Source: Enterococcus crotali
Lineage (GTDB): Bacteria; Bacillota; Bacilli; Lactobacillales; Enterococcaceae
Direction: 5' to 3'
Length of the DNA stretch: 64,000 bases
Assembly (NCBI RefSeq): GCF_000633635.1
Contig: NZ_AYPQ01000003.1
Coordinates: 91,694 to 155,693, forward strand
Shown here in pieces: positions 1 to 8,730 of this stretch (position 1 is its first letter; each line of letters begins with the position of its first letter). The notes under the pieces were generated by a model. The model saw only the letters and a program-made list of their open reading frames with translations. It was not told the DNA's origin and made no database searches. The position numbers were made by a program, and so were the translations under genes.

Positions 1-118
1 AAAATTTGAAGTGGTGCTTTTTGCCACATCCAATTTTATCTTTTTTCCGAGAAGTTAGCCTGTGTTGCTGGATGATTTAAAAGCTTTACAGGCTCGTTCA
101 ACAAAATGAGCTTATGAA
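1..118 (-). repeat. Family A intergenic repeat, partial copies after argD
   Basis: Positions 1-85 hold the right part of a family A element: a small hairpin GTGG-TGCTTTTTG-CCAC at 13-29, then a TTTTATCTTTTTTCCGA block and the terminal arm AGCCTGT at 58-64. Positions 90-112 begin a second copy (ACAGGCTCG), cut off by the argD stop region. The same blocks occur near 25.1, 27.2-27.5 and 30.3-30.6 kb with different but compensating stem bases. It lies directly 3' of argD and could fold in the argD transcript. The left part is beyond the window edge. Confidence 0.7.
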
Positions 119-120
119 AC

Positions 121-1263
121 TTATTTCATTAAAACCTTTTCGATAATCGCCAGTCCTTGATCGATTTCGGTTTTTGTAATCGTTAATGGTGGTAATAGAC
201 GTAAAACCGTTTTTCCAGCCTTCAACGCAAGCAAGCCTTCTACTTCTAATTGATCTACAACTTGGCTTAAAGTTTCTTGATCAACTAACTCGATTCCTAC
301 CATCAATCCTTTGCCGCGAACGTCGATGATTAATGGATTTTTTTTAGCCAGTTGCTTAAGTCCTTTCATTAATTGCTCGCCTTTGTTTTGAACTTCCTCT
401 AAAAACTCTGCTTGATTGATGCGATCGGCAACAGTATTAGCAACACTGAGTGCTAATTTATTTCCTCCAAAAGTTGAACCGTGGCTTCCAGGACCGAAAG
501 CTTCCGCCAACTCTACCTTGCCTAGCATCGCGCCAACAGGAATTCCATTACCTAGTCCTTTGGCCAGCGTAAAGATATCTGGTTCTAGCTGATAGTTTTC
601 GTAAGCGTAAAAAGTACCCGTCCGGCCAATTCCAGTTTGAATCTCGTCAATGATCAACAAAACGCCAAACTTATGACAAAGTTTTTGAACGGATTGAATC
701 CATTGTTCATCTGCTAGAACTATTCCACCTTCACCTTGCACCAACTCCAACATAACAGCCGCTGTTTGTTGATCGATTTCCGCTTCTAATGGGGCCAATT
801 CGTTAAAAGGAAGATAAACGAAATCTGGTACTAAAGGAGCAAATCCCGTATGGATACTTGCTTGCCCAGTTGCACTCATCGCACCATAAGTACGGCCGTG
901 AAAAGAGTTTGTAAACGTGATGATTTTACTTCGCCCAGTTGCCTTGCGGGCCAATTTTATTGCAGCTTCATTCGCTTCTGCCCCACTGTTGCAAAAATAA
1001 CCAAGATAGTCTTTGCCATTAGCCAGCTTTTCTGCCGCTTGTTCTTGTAGGTGATTTTCATACAGATTCGGTGTATGCCACAAAAGAGTCGCTTGAGTTG
1101 CCAAAACTTGGTTTAATTCTGGATCATCATATCCTAAATTCATCACACCAATCCCGCTAGTAAAATCAAGATAACTTTTCCCAAAGTGATCTGTCAGTAT
1201 ATTTTTAGAACCCTTGATCAATTCTAGTTGTTTTCGTTGATAGTTTGGAAATAAATAACTCAT
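121..1263 (-). CDS. argD: acetylornithine aminotransferase (class III PLP aminotransferase)
   Basis: This PLP enzyme converts N-acetylglutamate semialdehyde to N-acetylornithine, the fourth step of arginine synthesis. At 380 aa it is the usual length for ArgD. Visible landmarks are the CNSGAEANEAAIKLAR segment at residues 91-106, the LLIIDEIQTGIGRTG block with the cofactor-binding Asp206, and the Schiff-base lysine K235 in LAKGLGNG. The start ATG overlaps the argB stop as ATGA, so the two are translationally coupled. Ornithine and GABA aminotransferases share this fold, but position after argC and argB makes ArgD the best reading. Confidence 0.95.
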   Translation of the reverse strand: MSYLFPNYQRKQLELIKGSKNILTDHFGKSYLDFTSGIGVMNLGYDDPELNQVLATQATLLWHTPNLYENHLQEQAAEKLANGKDYLGYFCNSGAEANEAAIKLARKATGRSKIITFTNSFHGRTYGAMSATGQASIHTGFAPLVPDFVYLPFNELAPLEAEIDQQTAAVMLELVQGEGGIVLADEQWIQSVQKLCHKFGVLLIIDEIQTGIGRTGTFYAYENYQLEPDIFTLAKGLGNGIPVGAMLGKVELAEAFGPGSHGSTFGGNKLALSVANTVADRINQAEFLEEVQNKGEQLMKGLKQLAKKNPLIIDVRGKGLMVGIELVDQETLSQVVDQLEVEGLLALKAGKTVLRLLPPLTITKTEIDQGLAIIEKVLMK

Positions 1264-2012
1264 GCATAAACCTCCTTAGACTTGATGATCGTTCCAGCCT
1301 TTTGAATTTGATTTGTGATATGAACTTCTTTTACGCCACCTTTGATGGCTGCAACGGCACTTTCTAATTTTGGCAGCATCCCGCCTTTAATAACTTTTTC
1401 TGTCTTCAATTTGGGAATCTCGCTGATTGCAAGTTCTTTTAACCATTGTTGCTCTTTTTTTACACCAGGTACATCTGTTAATAAGTACAATTTCTCAGCT
1501 TGCAGTTCTTCAGCTACTTTACAAGCAACATGGTCGGCATTAATATTCAGCCATTCTCCTTCTTTAGTCAAACCTAAAGGCGCAATGATTGGAATATGAT
1601 TTGTTTCAAGCAAATGCTCCAACAGCTCAGTATCGACCTGTTCCACCTCACCAACTGCTCCCAACGTATTTTTGTCAAGAAATGTTCCAGTGATGATTTG
1701 TCCACAAGAAGCGTTCAGACCAACAACAGAAAACCCTTTTTGCTGAAAATGAGCTGTGATCATCGGCTGTACTTGGCCGATCAAAACCATTTGCGTAATG
1801 TTCAAAGTTTCTTCGGTCGTTACCCGCAATCCATCTTTAATCACCACAGGCACATCTAAACGCTGCATCATTTCAGAAATATAGTGACCGCCGCCGTGAA
1901 TGATCACGACTTTTTTCTCTTCTTTTTGCCATTGATCGACCTGATCAAAAAATGATTTTGTTAAATTATCGCTGGCTACTCCACCCATTTTTATAACAAT
2001 GACCTTCTTCAT
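1260..2012 (-). CDS. argB: acetylglutamate kinase
   Basis: Amino acid kinase family enzyme that phosphorylates N-acetylglutamate, the second step of arginine synthesis. The chosen start gives 250 aa beginning MKKVIVIKMGG, with the phosphate-binding KMGG and the IIHGGGHYI glycine loop near residue 40. The frame is open for ten more codons upstream, but a GGGAG ribosome site sits 8 bases before the ATG at 2012, so the longer form is unlikely. It overlaps argD by four bases (ATGA) and lies 57 bases behind argC. The family is often feedback-inhibited by arginine; that cannot be judged here. Confidence 0.95.
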   Translation of the reverse strand: MKKVIVIKMGGVASDNLTKSFFDQVDQWQKEEKKVVIIHGGGHYISEMMQRLDVPVVIKDGLRVTTEETLNITQMVLIGQVQPMITAHFQQKGFSVVGLNASCGQIITGTFLDKNTLGAVGEVEQVDTELLEHLLETNHIPIIAPLGLTKEGEWLNINADHVACKVAEELQAEKLYLLTDVPGVKKEQQWLKELAISEIPKLKTEKVIKGGMLPKLESAVAAIKGGVKEVHITNQIQKAGTIIKSKEVYA

Positions 2013-2069
2013 AGTTGTCGCTCCCTTTTTAAAGCCTAACATTATTTTCGTTATCGACTAGTTTTATCT

Positions 2070-3101
2070 TTATGGGTAAATTGGTAATTGATCCAACCCA
2101 CATCGCTCATCAAAACCTGCAAAAATATTCAAGTTTTGGATTGCTTGACCGGCAGCACCTTTTCCTAAATTATCAATAACTGCTACGATCGTAACCAGAT
2201 TTGTTTTAGGATTGTAAGCCAAACCAATATCACAGTAATTAGAACCGATCACTTGTTTAAGAACAGGATAATGTCCTGTTTCTTGAATACGAACAAATAC
2301 GTTTTTCTCAAAATGGCTTTGATATAACTCGGTTAATTTCTCGTCAGAAATCGGCTGCTTCAATTTGGCATATGCGGTCAAAAAAATTCCTCTCGTTACT
2401 GGAATCAACGATGTTGAAAATTGAATGGCTTTGAGTTTTGGCGCCCATTTTTTGAACTGCTGCATGATTTCAGGAATGTGCTGATGGCTGTTCATTTTAT
2501 ACAGCGACATATTATCATGTGTGTCAGAAAAATGAGTTGCTTGAGAGATGCCTTTTCCTGCACCTGAAATACCTGACTTAGCATCAATGATCATCGAATC
2601 TAATTCAATGATGTTTGCTTGTAATAGTGGGGCTAAAGACAATTCTGCCACTGTCGCATAGCAGCCTGGATTGGCAATCCATTTCGACTCAGGCTTTTCA
2701 CGATACTCAGCTAAACCATAATCAAATTTTCCAATCACATCCAACGGTGCCCCCGTTGAACCATACCATGTTTCATACGCACCAGAAGTTTTTAAGCGAA
2801 AATCACCCGATAAATCGATCACAGGAAAATCTGCTTCGATAAAAGGGATCGCCAACTCTTTGGAAATACCGCTGGGCGTTGCTAGTAAGACCAGCTCGCT
2901 TTGCGCCATAATTTTTTTAGAATCAATCTCTTCTAGCGGCAAAGAAATGAGTTGCTTCAAATGTGGATAAACAGTCTCTAATGATTTTTTATTCATCGAG
3001 TGACTATGGATCGAGACAACTTCAACAAAAGGATGTTGTCTAAGATATCGTAAAAGCTCCAACCCGCCATAACCTGTTACTCCAACAATAGAGACCTTCA
3101 T
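2070..3101 (-). CDS. argC: N-acetyl-gamma-glutamyl-phosphate reductase
   Basis: NADP-dependent reductase for the third step of arginine synthesis, making N-acetylglutamate semialdehyde. The 343-aa length is typical. The N-terminal GVTGYGG nucleotide-binding loop starts at residue 7, and the catalytic Cys147 lies in NPGCYAT. It is the promoter-proximal gene of argC-argB-argD. In many Firmicutes argJ (ornithine acetyltransferase) sits between argC and argB; it is absent here, so the acetyl group must be handled by a gene outside the window. Expression is probably under ArgR through the boxes upstream. Confidence 0.95.
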   Translation of the reverse strand: MKVSIVGVTGYGGLELLRYLRQHPFVEVVSIHSHSMNKKSLETVYPHLKQLISLPLEEIDSKKIMAQSELVLLATPSGISKELAIPFIEADFPVIDLSGDFRLKTSGAYETWYGSTGAPLDVIGKFDYGLAEYREKPESKWIANPGCYATVAELSLAPLLQANIIELDSMIIDAKSGISGAGKGISQATHFSDTHDNMSLYKMNSHQHIPEIMQQFKKWAPKLKAIQFSTSLIPVTRGIFLTAYAKLKQPISDEKLTELYQSHFEKNVFVRIQETGHYPVLKQVIGSNYCDIGLAYNPKTNLVTIVAVIDNLGKGAAGQAIQNLNIFAGFDERCGLDQLPIYP

Positions 3102-3153
3102 CTACTTCACTTCTTTTCGTTTTATTTTTAGTCAATTGCGTCTTGTTTTTAAT

Positions 3154-3182
3154 AGTATATGTTTTTCCGCTTCACAAGTCAA
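3154..3182 (-). promoter_or_regulatory. argCBD promoter
   Basis: On the minus strand TTGACT (3177-3182) and TATACT (3154-3159) are separated by 17 bases, a near-consensus sigma-A promoter. It lies about 50 bases before the argC start and is the only good promoter seen for the operon. Confidence 0.75.
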
Positions 3183-3187
3183 CGGTT

Positions 3188-3226
3188 TTTTATTAATTTA
3201 TACATTTTAAATAAATATTTATGCAC
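3188..3226 (-). promoter_or_regulatory. tandem ArgR/AhrC-like operator
   Basis: Two AT-rich 18-base sites lie side by side just upstream of the argC -35 element: minus-strand GTGCATAAATATTTATTT (3209-3226) and AATGTATAAATTAATAAA (3188-3205), three bases apart. They resemble the ARG box pattern of Gram-positive ArgR proteins (TGNATAAATA half-sites in tandem). The match is by eye only. Being upstream of the -35 is not the classical repressor position. Confidence 0.5.
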
Positions 3227-3255
3227 GAAAGTCATATGATATACAGAATAATTTG

Positions 3256-3304
3256 CATAAAAAAAGTGAGTGAGATATAACTCTTCGAGTCATATCCCAC
3301 TCAC
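3256..3304 (-). terminator. intrinsic terminator
   Basis: An inverted repeat (GTGAGTG...CACTCAC arms around a short GAAG loop) is followed on the minus strand by seven Ts. It would end transcription of the gene stopping at 3407. The 305-base gap between 3102 and 3406 otherwise holds the argC promoter and ArgR-like boxes. Confidence 0.8.
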
Positions 3305-3406
3305 GTGAAATCCGGATAATTGGTAGAAGCAGATACAGTCATTACACTAAAACACGTTTCAATCTCATTAACCTTCGTCTTAGTCTTTTGAACAAACGGC
3401 CTCAAT

Positions 3407-3796
3407 TTAAACGGAAAGATAAATCGTTACCGTACCATCTTTTTTATAATATTCAAGGTCCTTCTGATAGCTACGCTTTTCCTCCAAAGCTTCGTCTTTC
3501 CAAATAGCTTGCCACGCTTCACCCACACTTTGTGGATCAGTATCTTTCACTGGAATTTCAACGTAATCACCTGCAGTAATAACTGTAAAATCAGTATATT
3601 CAGCTTGTTCATTACCAACCAACAAGTCATAGTCACCTTTAAAATTGCTTTCATAATTTGAATAAACTGCGTAAAAATCACCTTCAAGTTGCATGGTTGG
3701 CACCTGATTCCATAACCCAATGATCTCATCTAGCCGATCATTATTCGTACGTATTTTGATTCCCTTGATCTTTTTTTCTGTTAATTGAATTGTCAT
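3407..3796 (-). CDS. GyrI-like / AraC effector-binding domain protein
   Basis: A stand-alone protein of 129 aa that looks like the effector-binding (GyrI/SOUL-like) domain found at the C-terminus of some AraC and MerR regulators, without a DNA-binding domain. Typical features are the early IKGIKIRT strand, the FYAVYSNYESNFKGDYDLLVG strand-loop and the TVITAGDYVEIPV segment. The start at 3796 is preferred because AAGGAG lies 8 bases before this ATG; the upstream in-frame GTG touches the ribosome site. It is monocistronic with its own terminator. Such proteins may bind small hydrophobic compounds, but no ligand can be inferred. Confidence 0.75.
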   Translation of the reverse strand: MTIQLTEKKIKGIKIRTNNDRLDEIIGLWNQVPTMQLEGDFYAVYSNYESNFKGDYDLLVGNEQAEYTDFTVITAGDYVEIPVKDTDPQSVGEAWQAIWKDEALEEKRSYQKDLEYYKKDGTVTIYLSV

Positions 3797-3887
3797 TTTA
3801 TCCACTCCTTATTCTATTGTACCAACAGTCTAGCACAAAAATGATGACAACATTATGTCACCATTTACCACAAAATTCTAAGAGCGA

Positions 3888-4586
3888 CTACAGATAAAAC
3901 TTGGCTGTAACGATGGCAATCAATAGCAAAATTCCTGGAAGATAACTAGAGACTCTAATTTTTGTAATCCCAATGATATTCAAACCAATCGCTAAAATCA
4001 TCAAGCCACCGATCGCACTGATTTCTGCCATTAAAGCTTCCAGCAGTTCTTTAGGTATATAGCGCATCAAAACACTCGCAGCTAACGCGATAATTCCTTG
4101 ATAAAGAAATACTGGTACCGCAGAAAAAAGCACCCCCACGCCCAAAGTAGCCGTCAGCATGATCGACATAAAACCATCCATTACAGCTTTTGTAAATAGC
4201 GTTTGATGCTGATTAGCGACACCACTTTCAATTGCTCCGATGATTCCCATCGACCCAATCAAAAAGATCAGAGAAGCAGTTACGAATCCTTCTGCAAAAT
4301 TACTGCCTGGTTTCGCAAAGCGTTTTTCTAATTTTAAGCCAAATTCATTCATATTATCTTCGATTTTCAAAAATTCTCCAATCATCGCACCTAAACACAA
4401 ACTAATCAGAATTATTATAAAAGAAGATGTTTTCAAAGCCATTTGAATACCTAAGACTAATACACCTAAGCCGATCCCTTTTGTTACGGTATCTTTCATT
4501 TGTTCTGAAATATTGCGCAAAATCGCTCCTAATAAACTGCCAAAAATAATTGCTACCCCATTAATCAATGAACCCAATAAAATCAT
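3888..4586 (-). CDS. DUF554 family membrane protein
   Basis: A multi-spanning membrane protein of about 232 aa with six or seven hydrophobic segments, matching the DUF554 (YdfK-like) family: the N-terminal SLINGVAIIFGSLLG and the central FLIGSMGIIGAIESG segments are characteristic. Function is unknown in the family. Two adjacent ATGs (4589 and 4586) follow a GAGGG ribosome site; the second has better spacing. It is divergent from the ThrE-type exporter genes, and the 240-base spacer must hold promoters for both. Confidence 0.8.
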   Translation of the reverse strand: MILLGSLINGVAIIFGSLLGAILRNISEQMKDTVTKGIGLGVLVLGIQMALKTSSFIIILISLCLGAMIGEFLKIEDNMNEFGLKLEKRFAKPGSNFAEGFVTASLIFLIGSMGIIGAIESGVANQHQTLFTKAVMDGFMSIMLTATLGVGVLFSAVPVFLYQGIIALAASVLMRYIPKELLEALMAEISAIGGLMILAIGLNIIGITKIRVSSYLPGILLLIAIVTAKFYL

Positions 4587-4826
4587 CATTTCCCTCACAA
4601 TCGTTCTTTAGTTTCACACTTTTTCTTATTATACGATAAGAAATCAGAAAGTGATAATATATTTTTGTAAGGTTCTTACAAAAATGGAAACCAACCGAAT
4701 AATCACTCTTTTACACCGTTTAATCCATCTGTTTTACTATTTTTGTAACTCTATGCTATTTTTTCCAACTAGAATCAACTATACTAAATTATAGACAAAT
4801 GTTTGAACGAAAAGTGAGGAAAATAA

Positions 4827-5579
4827 ATGGCAACTATTGATATAGAAAAAGTTTTAGAGACTTGCTTGTTAGCAGGGAAAATCATGCTGGAAAGTGATGC
4901 CGAAATGTATCGAGTGGAAGATACGATGAGCCGCATTGCTTTAGCATCAGGAGATTATCGCCTGGTCAGCTATGTCACCCAAACCGGCCTTTTTGTAGGG
5001 TTAGATGGCACTTCAACGATCCGGATGGTACAAATTTTAAATCGCTCGATCAATTTAGAAAAAGTCTCAAGGATCAATCAGCTTTCCAGAGAATATGTAA
5101 CTGGCTCATATACATTAGACGAACTCTTAGAACAGCTTAAAGACTTAGAACGGGAGCGAAAATTTTTTCCACTATGGCTAAGATTTATCAGTGCTGCTAT
5201 TGTCAGTGGAACGATTATGATTTTATTTGGCGGTGTTTGGGCAGATTTATTTTTGACCTGTCTAATCGGAGGTTTTGGTTATGTTCTGTATTACTCAAGT
5301 TTAAAGATTTTGCGTATTAAATTTCTTTCAGAGTTTTTAGCTGCATTTTTTATCGGGTGTGCCGCTCTTTTAAGCAGTCAGATCGGGTTAGGCGTTAATC
5401 AAGATATGATCATTATCGGCTGCGTTATGCCCTTAGTCCCAGGTGTGCAAATCACAAATGCTTTGCGCGACTTACTAGCTGGTCATTATCTTTCTGGCGT
5501 TTCCAGAGGAACAGAAGCAATGATGACCGCTTCGATGATCGGCTTTGCGATTGCTTTTGTTTTCCAATTATTTTATTAA
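4827..5579 (+). CDS. threonine/serine exporter-type protein, large subunit (DUF1212)
   Basis: Corresponds to the N-terminal half of ThrE-family exporters. Residues 1-115 are soluble and carry the family motif SDAEMYRVEDT. The rest holds about five membrane segments, ending with the conserved MPLVPGVQITNALRDLLAGHY segment. The second half of the transporter is the next gene, as in E. coli YjjP/YjjB. The likely role is export of a small amino or organic acid through the inner membrane as a heteromer; substrate cannot be told. A ribosome site GTGAGGA precedes the ATG. Confidence 0.85.
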   Translation: MATIDIEKVLETCLLAGKIMLESDAEMYRVEDTMSRIALASGDYRLVSYVTQTGLFVGLDGTSTIRMVQILNRSINLEKVSRINQLSREYVTGSYTLDELLEQLKDLERERKFFPLWLRFISAAIVSGTIMILFGGVWADLFLTCLIGGFGYVLYYSSLKILRIKFLSEFLAAFFIGCAALLSSQIGLGVNQDMIIIGCVMPLVPGVQITNALRDLLAGHYLSGVSRGTEAMMTASMIGFAIAFVFQLFY

Positions 5580-5633
5580 GAAATAGCTATCGGGATTTAT
5601 TCCCGCTCATTTATAAGAATTCGGAGGGTTCAT

Positions 5634-6110
5634 ATGGTCAATCTACTGGTTCAATTTTCATTTAGTTTTTTAGCATCTGCAGCTTATGCTATCATTACGA
5701 ATGTGCCTAGACGTTCGCTAGCAGCTTGTGGTTTATCTGGCGCTTCTGGCTGGATGCTTTATTGGTTAGCAGTTCAACTAGGAGCAAACGCAGCCTTAGG
5801 TTCTTTGTTAGGTGCTTTGAGTGTGGCTGCAGTTAGTTTCATTTTTTCTAGAACTCTAAAACTACCTGTTACTATTTTCAATATTCCTGGAATGGTTCCT
5901 TTAGTCCCGGGAGGATTAGCCTATCAAGCCGTACGAAATTTAGTGATCGGTAACTACGAAACGGCGATTTATTCAACCGTTCAAGCTATTATGATCGCTG
6001 GCGCCATTGCTTTAGGCTTAGTCTTATCCGAGGTTTTGAATCATAACATACGAAATTTTAGAGAAAAACGGGAAATAGTGAGTTTGATTCGAAAAAAAGA
6101 AGATAAATAG
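5634..6110 (+). CDS. threonine/serine exporter-type protein, small subunit (DUF3815)
   Basis: A 158-aa protein with four membrane segments, the ThrE C-terminal half (YjjB-like). The conserved NIPGMVPLVPGGLAYQAVRN segment at about residues 81-100 mirrors the MPLVPG motif of the first subunit. It starts behind GGAGGG 54 bases after the upstream gene, so the two are co-transcribed. The charged C-terminus (EKREIVSLIRKKEDK) is cytoplasmic by the positive-inside rule. Confidence 0.85.
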   Translation: MVNLLVQFSFSFLASAAYAIITNVPRRSLAACGLSGASGWMLYWLAVQLGANAALGSLLGALSVAAVSFIFSRTLKLPVTIFNIPGMVPLVPGGLAYQAVRNLVIGNYETAIYSTVQAIMIAGAIALGLVLSEVLNHNIRNFREKREIVSLIRKKEDK

Positions 6111-6141
6111 TGATTTACTAAATAAACAAGGAGGTGGCTTA

Positions 6142-6168
6142 ATGAGTGCATTTGTTAGTCTTTCATAA
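6142..6168 (+). CDS. possible 8-residue leader peptide
   Basis: A complete ATG-to-TAA frame (MSAFVSLS) lies between the exporter and the acetyltransferase. It sits behind AAGGAGGTGG with 6-7 base spacing, one of the strongest Shine-Dalgarno sequences in the window. The next gene begins 23 bases after its stop with a separate, weaker site. It may be a translational coupler or the debris of a gene start. No pausing-type codon run is present. Confidence 0.3.
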   Translation: MSAFVSLS

Positions 6169-6191
6169 ATCAAATCAGAAAGGATACTAAC

Positions 6192-6620
6192 ATGATTAAA
6201 AAATTAGACAGTCCAACAGCAAAAGAATTGGAAGAAATTTTATCGATCTGGCTGAAGGCTAATCAGGAGGCACATCCTTTTATTCCAGCTTCCTATTGGC
6301 AAGAAAATCTTGCATACGTAAAAAAACAACTGCCTCAAGCTGATCTTTATACCTACAATAAAGATGAAACGATCATTGCATTTCTAGGGATCACCGAAAC
6401 CTATATAGCCGGAATATTTGTCATGAATGGGTATCGTCAGCAAGGAATTGGCAAAAAACTTTTAAATGAAGTGAAGTCGAGATACAATACATTAACTCTG
6501 TCTGTTTATGCTAAAAACCAAAAGGCTCTTGATTTCTACTTAAAACAAGGCTTTCAACAAGTCAGTGAACAAATAGATAGCACAGGTGAGTTGGAGTATC
6601 AATTGGTTTGGGAAAAGTAA
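6192..6620 (+). CDS. GNAT family N-acetyltransferase
   Basis: A single-domain acetyl-CoA-dependent acetyltransferase of 142 aa, similar in layout to E. coli YiaC/YjaB. The acetyl-CoA pyrophosphate loop is RQQGIGKKLL near residues 84-93, preceded by the GIFVMNGYR strand and followed by LSVYAKNQKALDFYLKQGF (motif B). The acceptor is unknown. It follows the exporter genes on the same strand and may share their transcript. Confidence 0.85.
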   Translation: MIKKLDSPTAKELEEILSIWLKANQEAHPFIPASYWQENLAYVKKQLPQADLYTYNKDETIIAFLGITETYIAGIFVMNGYRQQGIGKKLLNEVKSRYNTLTLSVYAKNQKALDFYLKQGFQQVSEQIDSTGELEYQLVWEK

Positions 6621-6655
6621 ATAGCTTATTGTATGTAAACTCAATACAATAAATG

Positions 6656-6698
6656 ATAGACCTGATTCATAACATCCAAAGTTATGAGTCAGGTCTAT
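6656..6698. terminator. hairpin between convergent genes
   Basis: An 18-base stem (ATAGACCTGATTCATAAC and its complement, one G-U wobble) with a 7-base loop sits between the + strand acetyltransferase and the - strand YcgQ-type gene. Neither side has a clear T run, so it is a weaker terminator candidate, usable in both directions. Confidence 0.45.
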
Positions 6699-6761
6699 TG
6701 TCCGTACTATTCCCTTTAACTAGTGCGAGATCACCAAATACTATTATTCGTCCAATTCTAT

Positions 6762-7609
6762 TTAAAATGAGCGATAAACATATTGATTTTTCGGCTCTTC
6801 AACTTTTTTTACTTTTGTAACATCTACCATCGGAAGCTCTCGCTTAAACGGCGCGTAGTACCCTGAATGAATCGTACCCGTTAATTCCACCCAGTCATTA
6901 TTTTTAAAGGTCTGCCCCTCAGGCATATGGTCAATAAGCCAAATACTCCGGAATCCGCCACACAATGAATAATACCAAAACGGAAAACAAATATATTCGC
7001 TTCCTCATTTTGTGAAGAATTGAAAGCAAATCCTTTATACATAATCGTTTTTCCGATAAACTCGCTTGGATAATTATAAATCAGTTCCATCACTTCTAAA
7101 TAATTTTCTTCTGTCACAGTCACTTTATCATCTTTGATATATTGTTTCAACGCTTGTTTCATTTGCTTTTCATACTCTGTTTTATCAAAATAAATACTCG
7201 TGTCCGGTTTCAAATACTGTGTCTCTACGTCAGGATCTCCTACTGACTCTTTACTTAGTGGAAAATTAAACCCTTTAGCCTCAACGATCGAAGTGTCTAA
7301 GCTAACTGTAGGAAACATGAAGCCCACGACTAAAGGTAATGCTAATAAAATATAGGCAATCCCTCTTTGATAGGGTTTATTTAGGCCATGCTCATGCTCA
7401 TCTTCATGATGGTGATGATGTTCAGGTGTTTTTTTATCCTCTTCTTTATTCCAAAGAATCAACTGAACCATTGCCAAGACAAAAGAAAGCACCATCGATA
7501 AAATAGCTAAGTAGCGGTAATGAACATTTATATATTGGTTCAATCTACCTGACACCTGTAAAAACATCATCAGTGTCGTATAGCCAATTAAAATCAAAAA
7601 TCGAATCAT
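6762..7609 (-). pseudogene. TIGR03943 (YcgQ-like) membrane protein, frameshifted
   Basis: The partner of the upstream permease. The N-terminus has two membrane segments, then a histidine-rich stretch PEHHHHHEDEHEHG that looks metal-binding, a third membrane segment, and an extracytoplasmic domain ending in the family motif IIHCVADSGVFG. The frame breaks just after VFGLL, near 6932. The remaining 50-60 residues (MPEGQTFKNNDWVELTG onward) continue in the -1 frame. One added G (TTGA to TTGGA) restores a full protein of about 282 aa. The family is found beside DUF318-type permeases; metal handling is plausible but unproven. Start at 7609 follows AAGGAGG. Confidence 0.8.
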
Positions 7610-7622
7610 TTATCCATCCTCC

Positions 7623-8527
7623 TTAGATTGCCAACGCATACAGACTGACAACAACCGTTACAATACCGACAAATTTTAACATGAAGGATGTTTTGAAGTA
7701 ACGTTTCATCATCAGTAAATTTTTGATATCCACCATTGGGCCAAAAACGAGAAACCCTACAACCGGTCCATTACCGAATAAACTCAGCAACGATGAACCA
7801 ATAAAAGCATCAGCCTCAGAGCACAATGACAATGTCGCCGCTAAAACAAGCATGACGAGAATCGCTAACAGTTTTGTATGTCCTAACTGCAACATCGCAC
7901 CTGTCGGCAAATAGGTCTGCATAGCAGCTGCTAATAATGAACCGAAAATCAAATAACGACCAGTATCAAAAAACTCATCGATTCCATGAGTTAAAACAGA
8001 CCAGCATTTATGCCAAATTGTTTCTTCGCTATGCTGATGCTCTTCTTCTGCTATAGTACAAGCGCTATTAAAGGCAGACTCTTGTAAAATAGGTTCCTTA
8101 TTGATATACGCCAGCCAAACACCGACAATCAAGGCAACCAACAGACTGCGACCACACGCCAAATAACAAATTTCACATTATTTCCAAAAGCTATAAAAGT
8201 TGAAAAAAGAACGATTGGATTAATGATCGGCGCTGTGATCATGAAAGCAAATGCTGTATACGTTGGTACATCTTTTTTTACAAATTGATGTACGATCGGT
8301 ACGATACCACATTCACAAGAAGGGAAAAAGAACCCTAAAAAACTTCCCACAAGGATCGACAATAATTTATTTTTAGGTAGTATTCTTTTCACTCGTTCTG
8401 GCGTTAAAAATACGTGTAATGCACCTGAGATTATACAACCAAGCATAACAAACGGCAACGCTTCGATCACGATCGATAGAAAAATCGTACCCATTTGTAA
8501 AACTGAATGAGGTAAAAATTGAAACAT
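7623..8527 (-). pseudogene. DUF318/ArsP-type permease (YcgR-like), frameshifted
   Basis: A membrane permease with eight or so helices. The first half contains the ArsP/DUF318 signature FFPSCECGIVPIV, and the second half the mirrored ATLSLCSEADAFIGSSL. The frame breaks near 8152, inside a membrane segment after VIWRV. Adding one G to the GG there gives VIWRVGRSLLVALIVG and a full protein of about 301 aa. Start at 8527 follows AGGAGG. It overlaps nothing and lies 13 bases before the YcgQ-type gene; the two form a conserved pair. Substrate unknown; the paired Cys motifs and the His-rich partner suggest a metal or metalloid. Confidence 0.8.
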
Positions 8528-8680
8528 CAAATTCCTCCTACTGCTAAAAATAACACCCGTAACTTTTTATAGATGCTTTTTTTAACATTCCAAAATATAA
8601 TTAACTATACTGCACCCATTCAAAAAAAACAAGGCAAGTCAGCCTATATTAAATTATCTATAAGATTTTTGTTGCATAAC

Positions 8681-8724
8681 AAAAAGGGTAAAACAAAACT
8701 GAAAAAACAAGTTTGTCTTACCCT
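8681..8724 (-). terminator. wal operon terminator
   Basis: The inverted repeat AGGGTAAGACAAACT...AGTTTTGTTTTACCCT ends in TTTTT on the minus strand directly after the walJ stop. It closes the five-gene wal operon. Confidence 0.85.
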
Positions 8725-8730
8725 CATTTA

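Noticed and set aside
1596-1859. Several + strand frames within the arginine genes
   Set aside because: All are shadows of argB, argC and argD and have no ribosome sites or family features.
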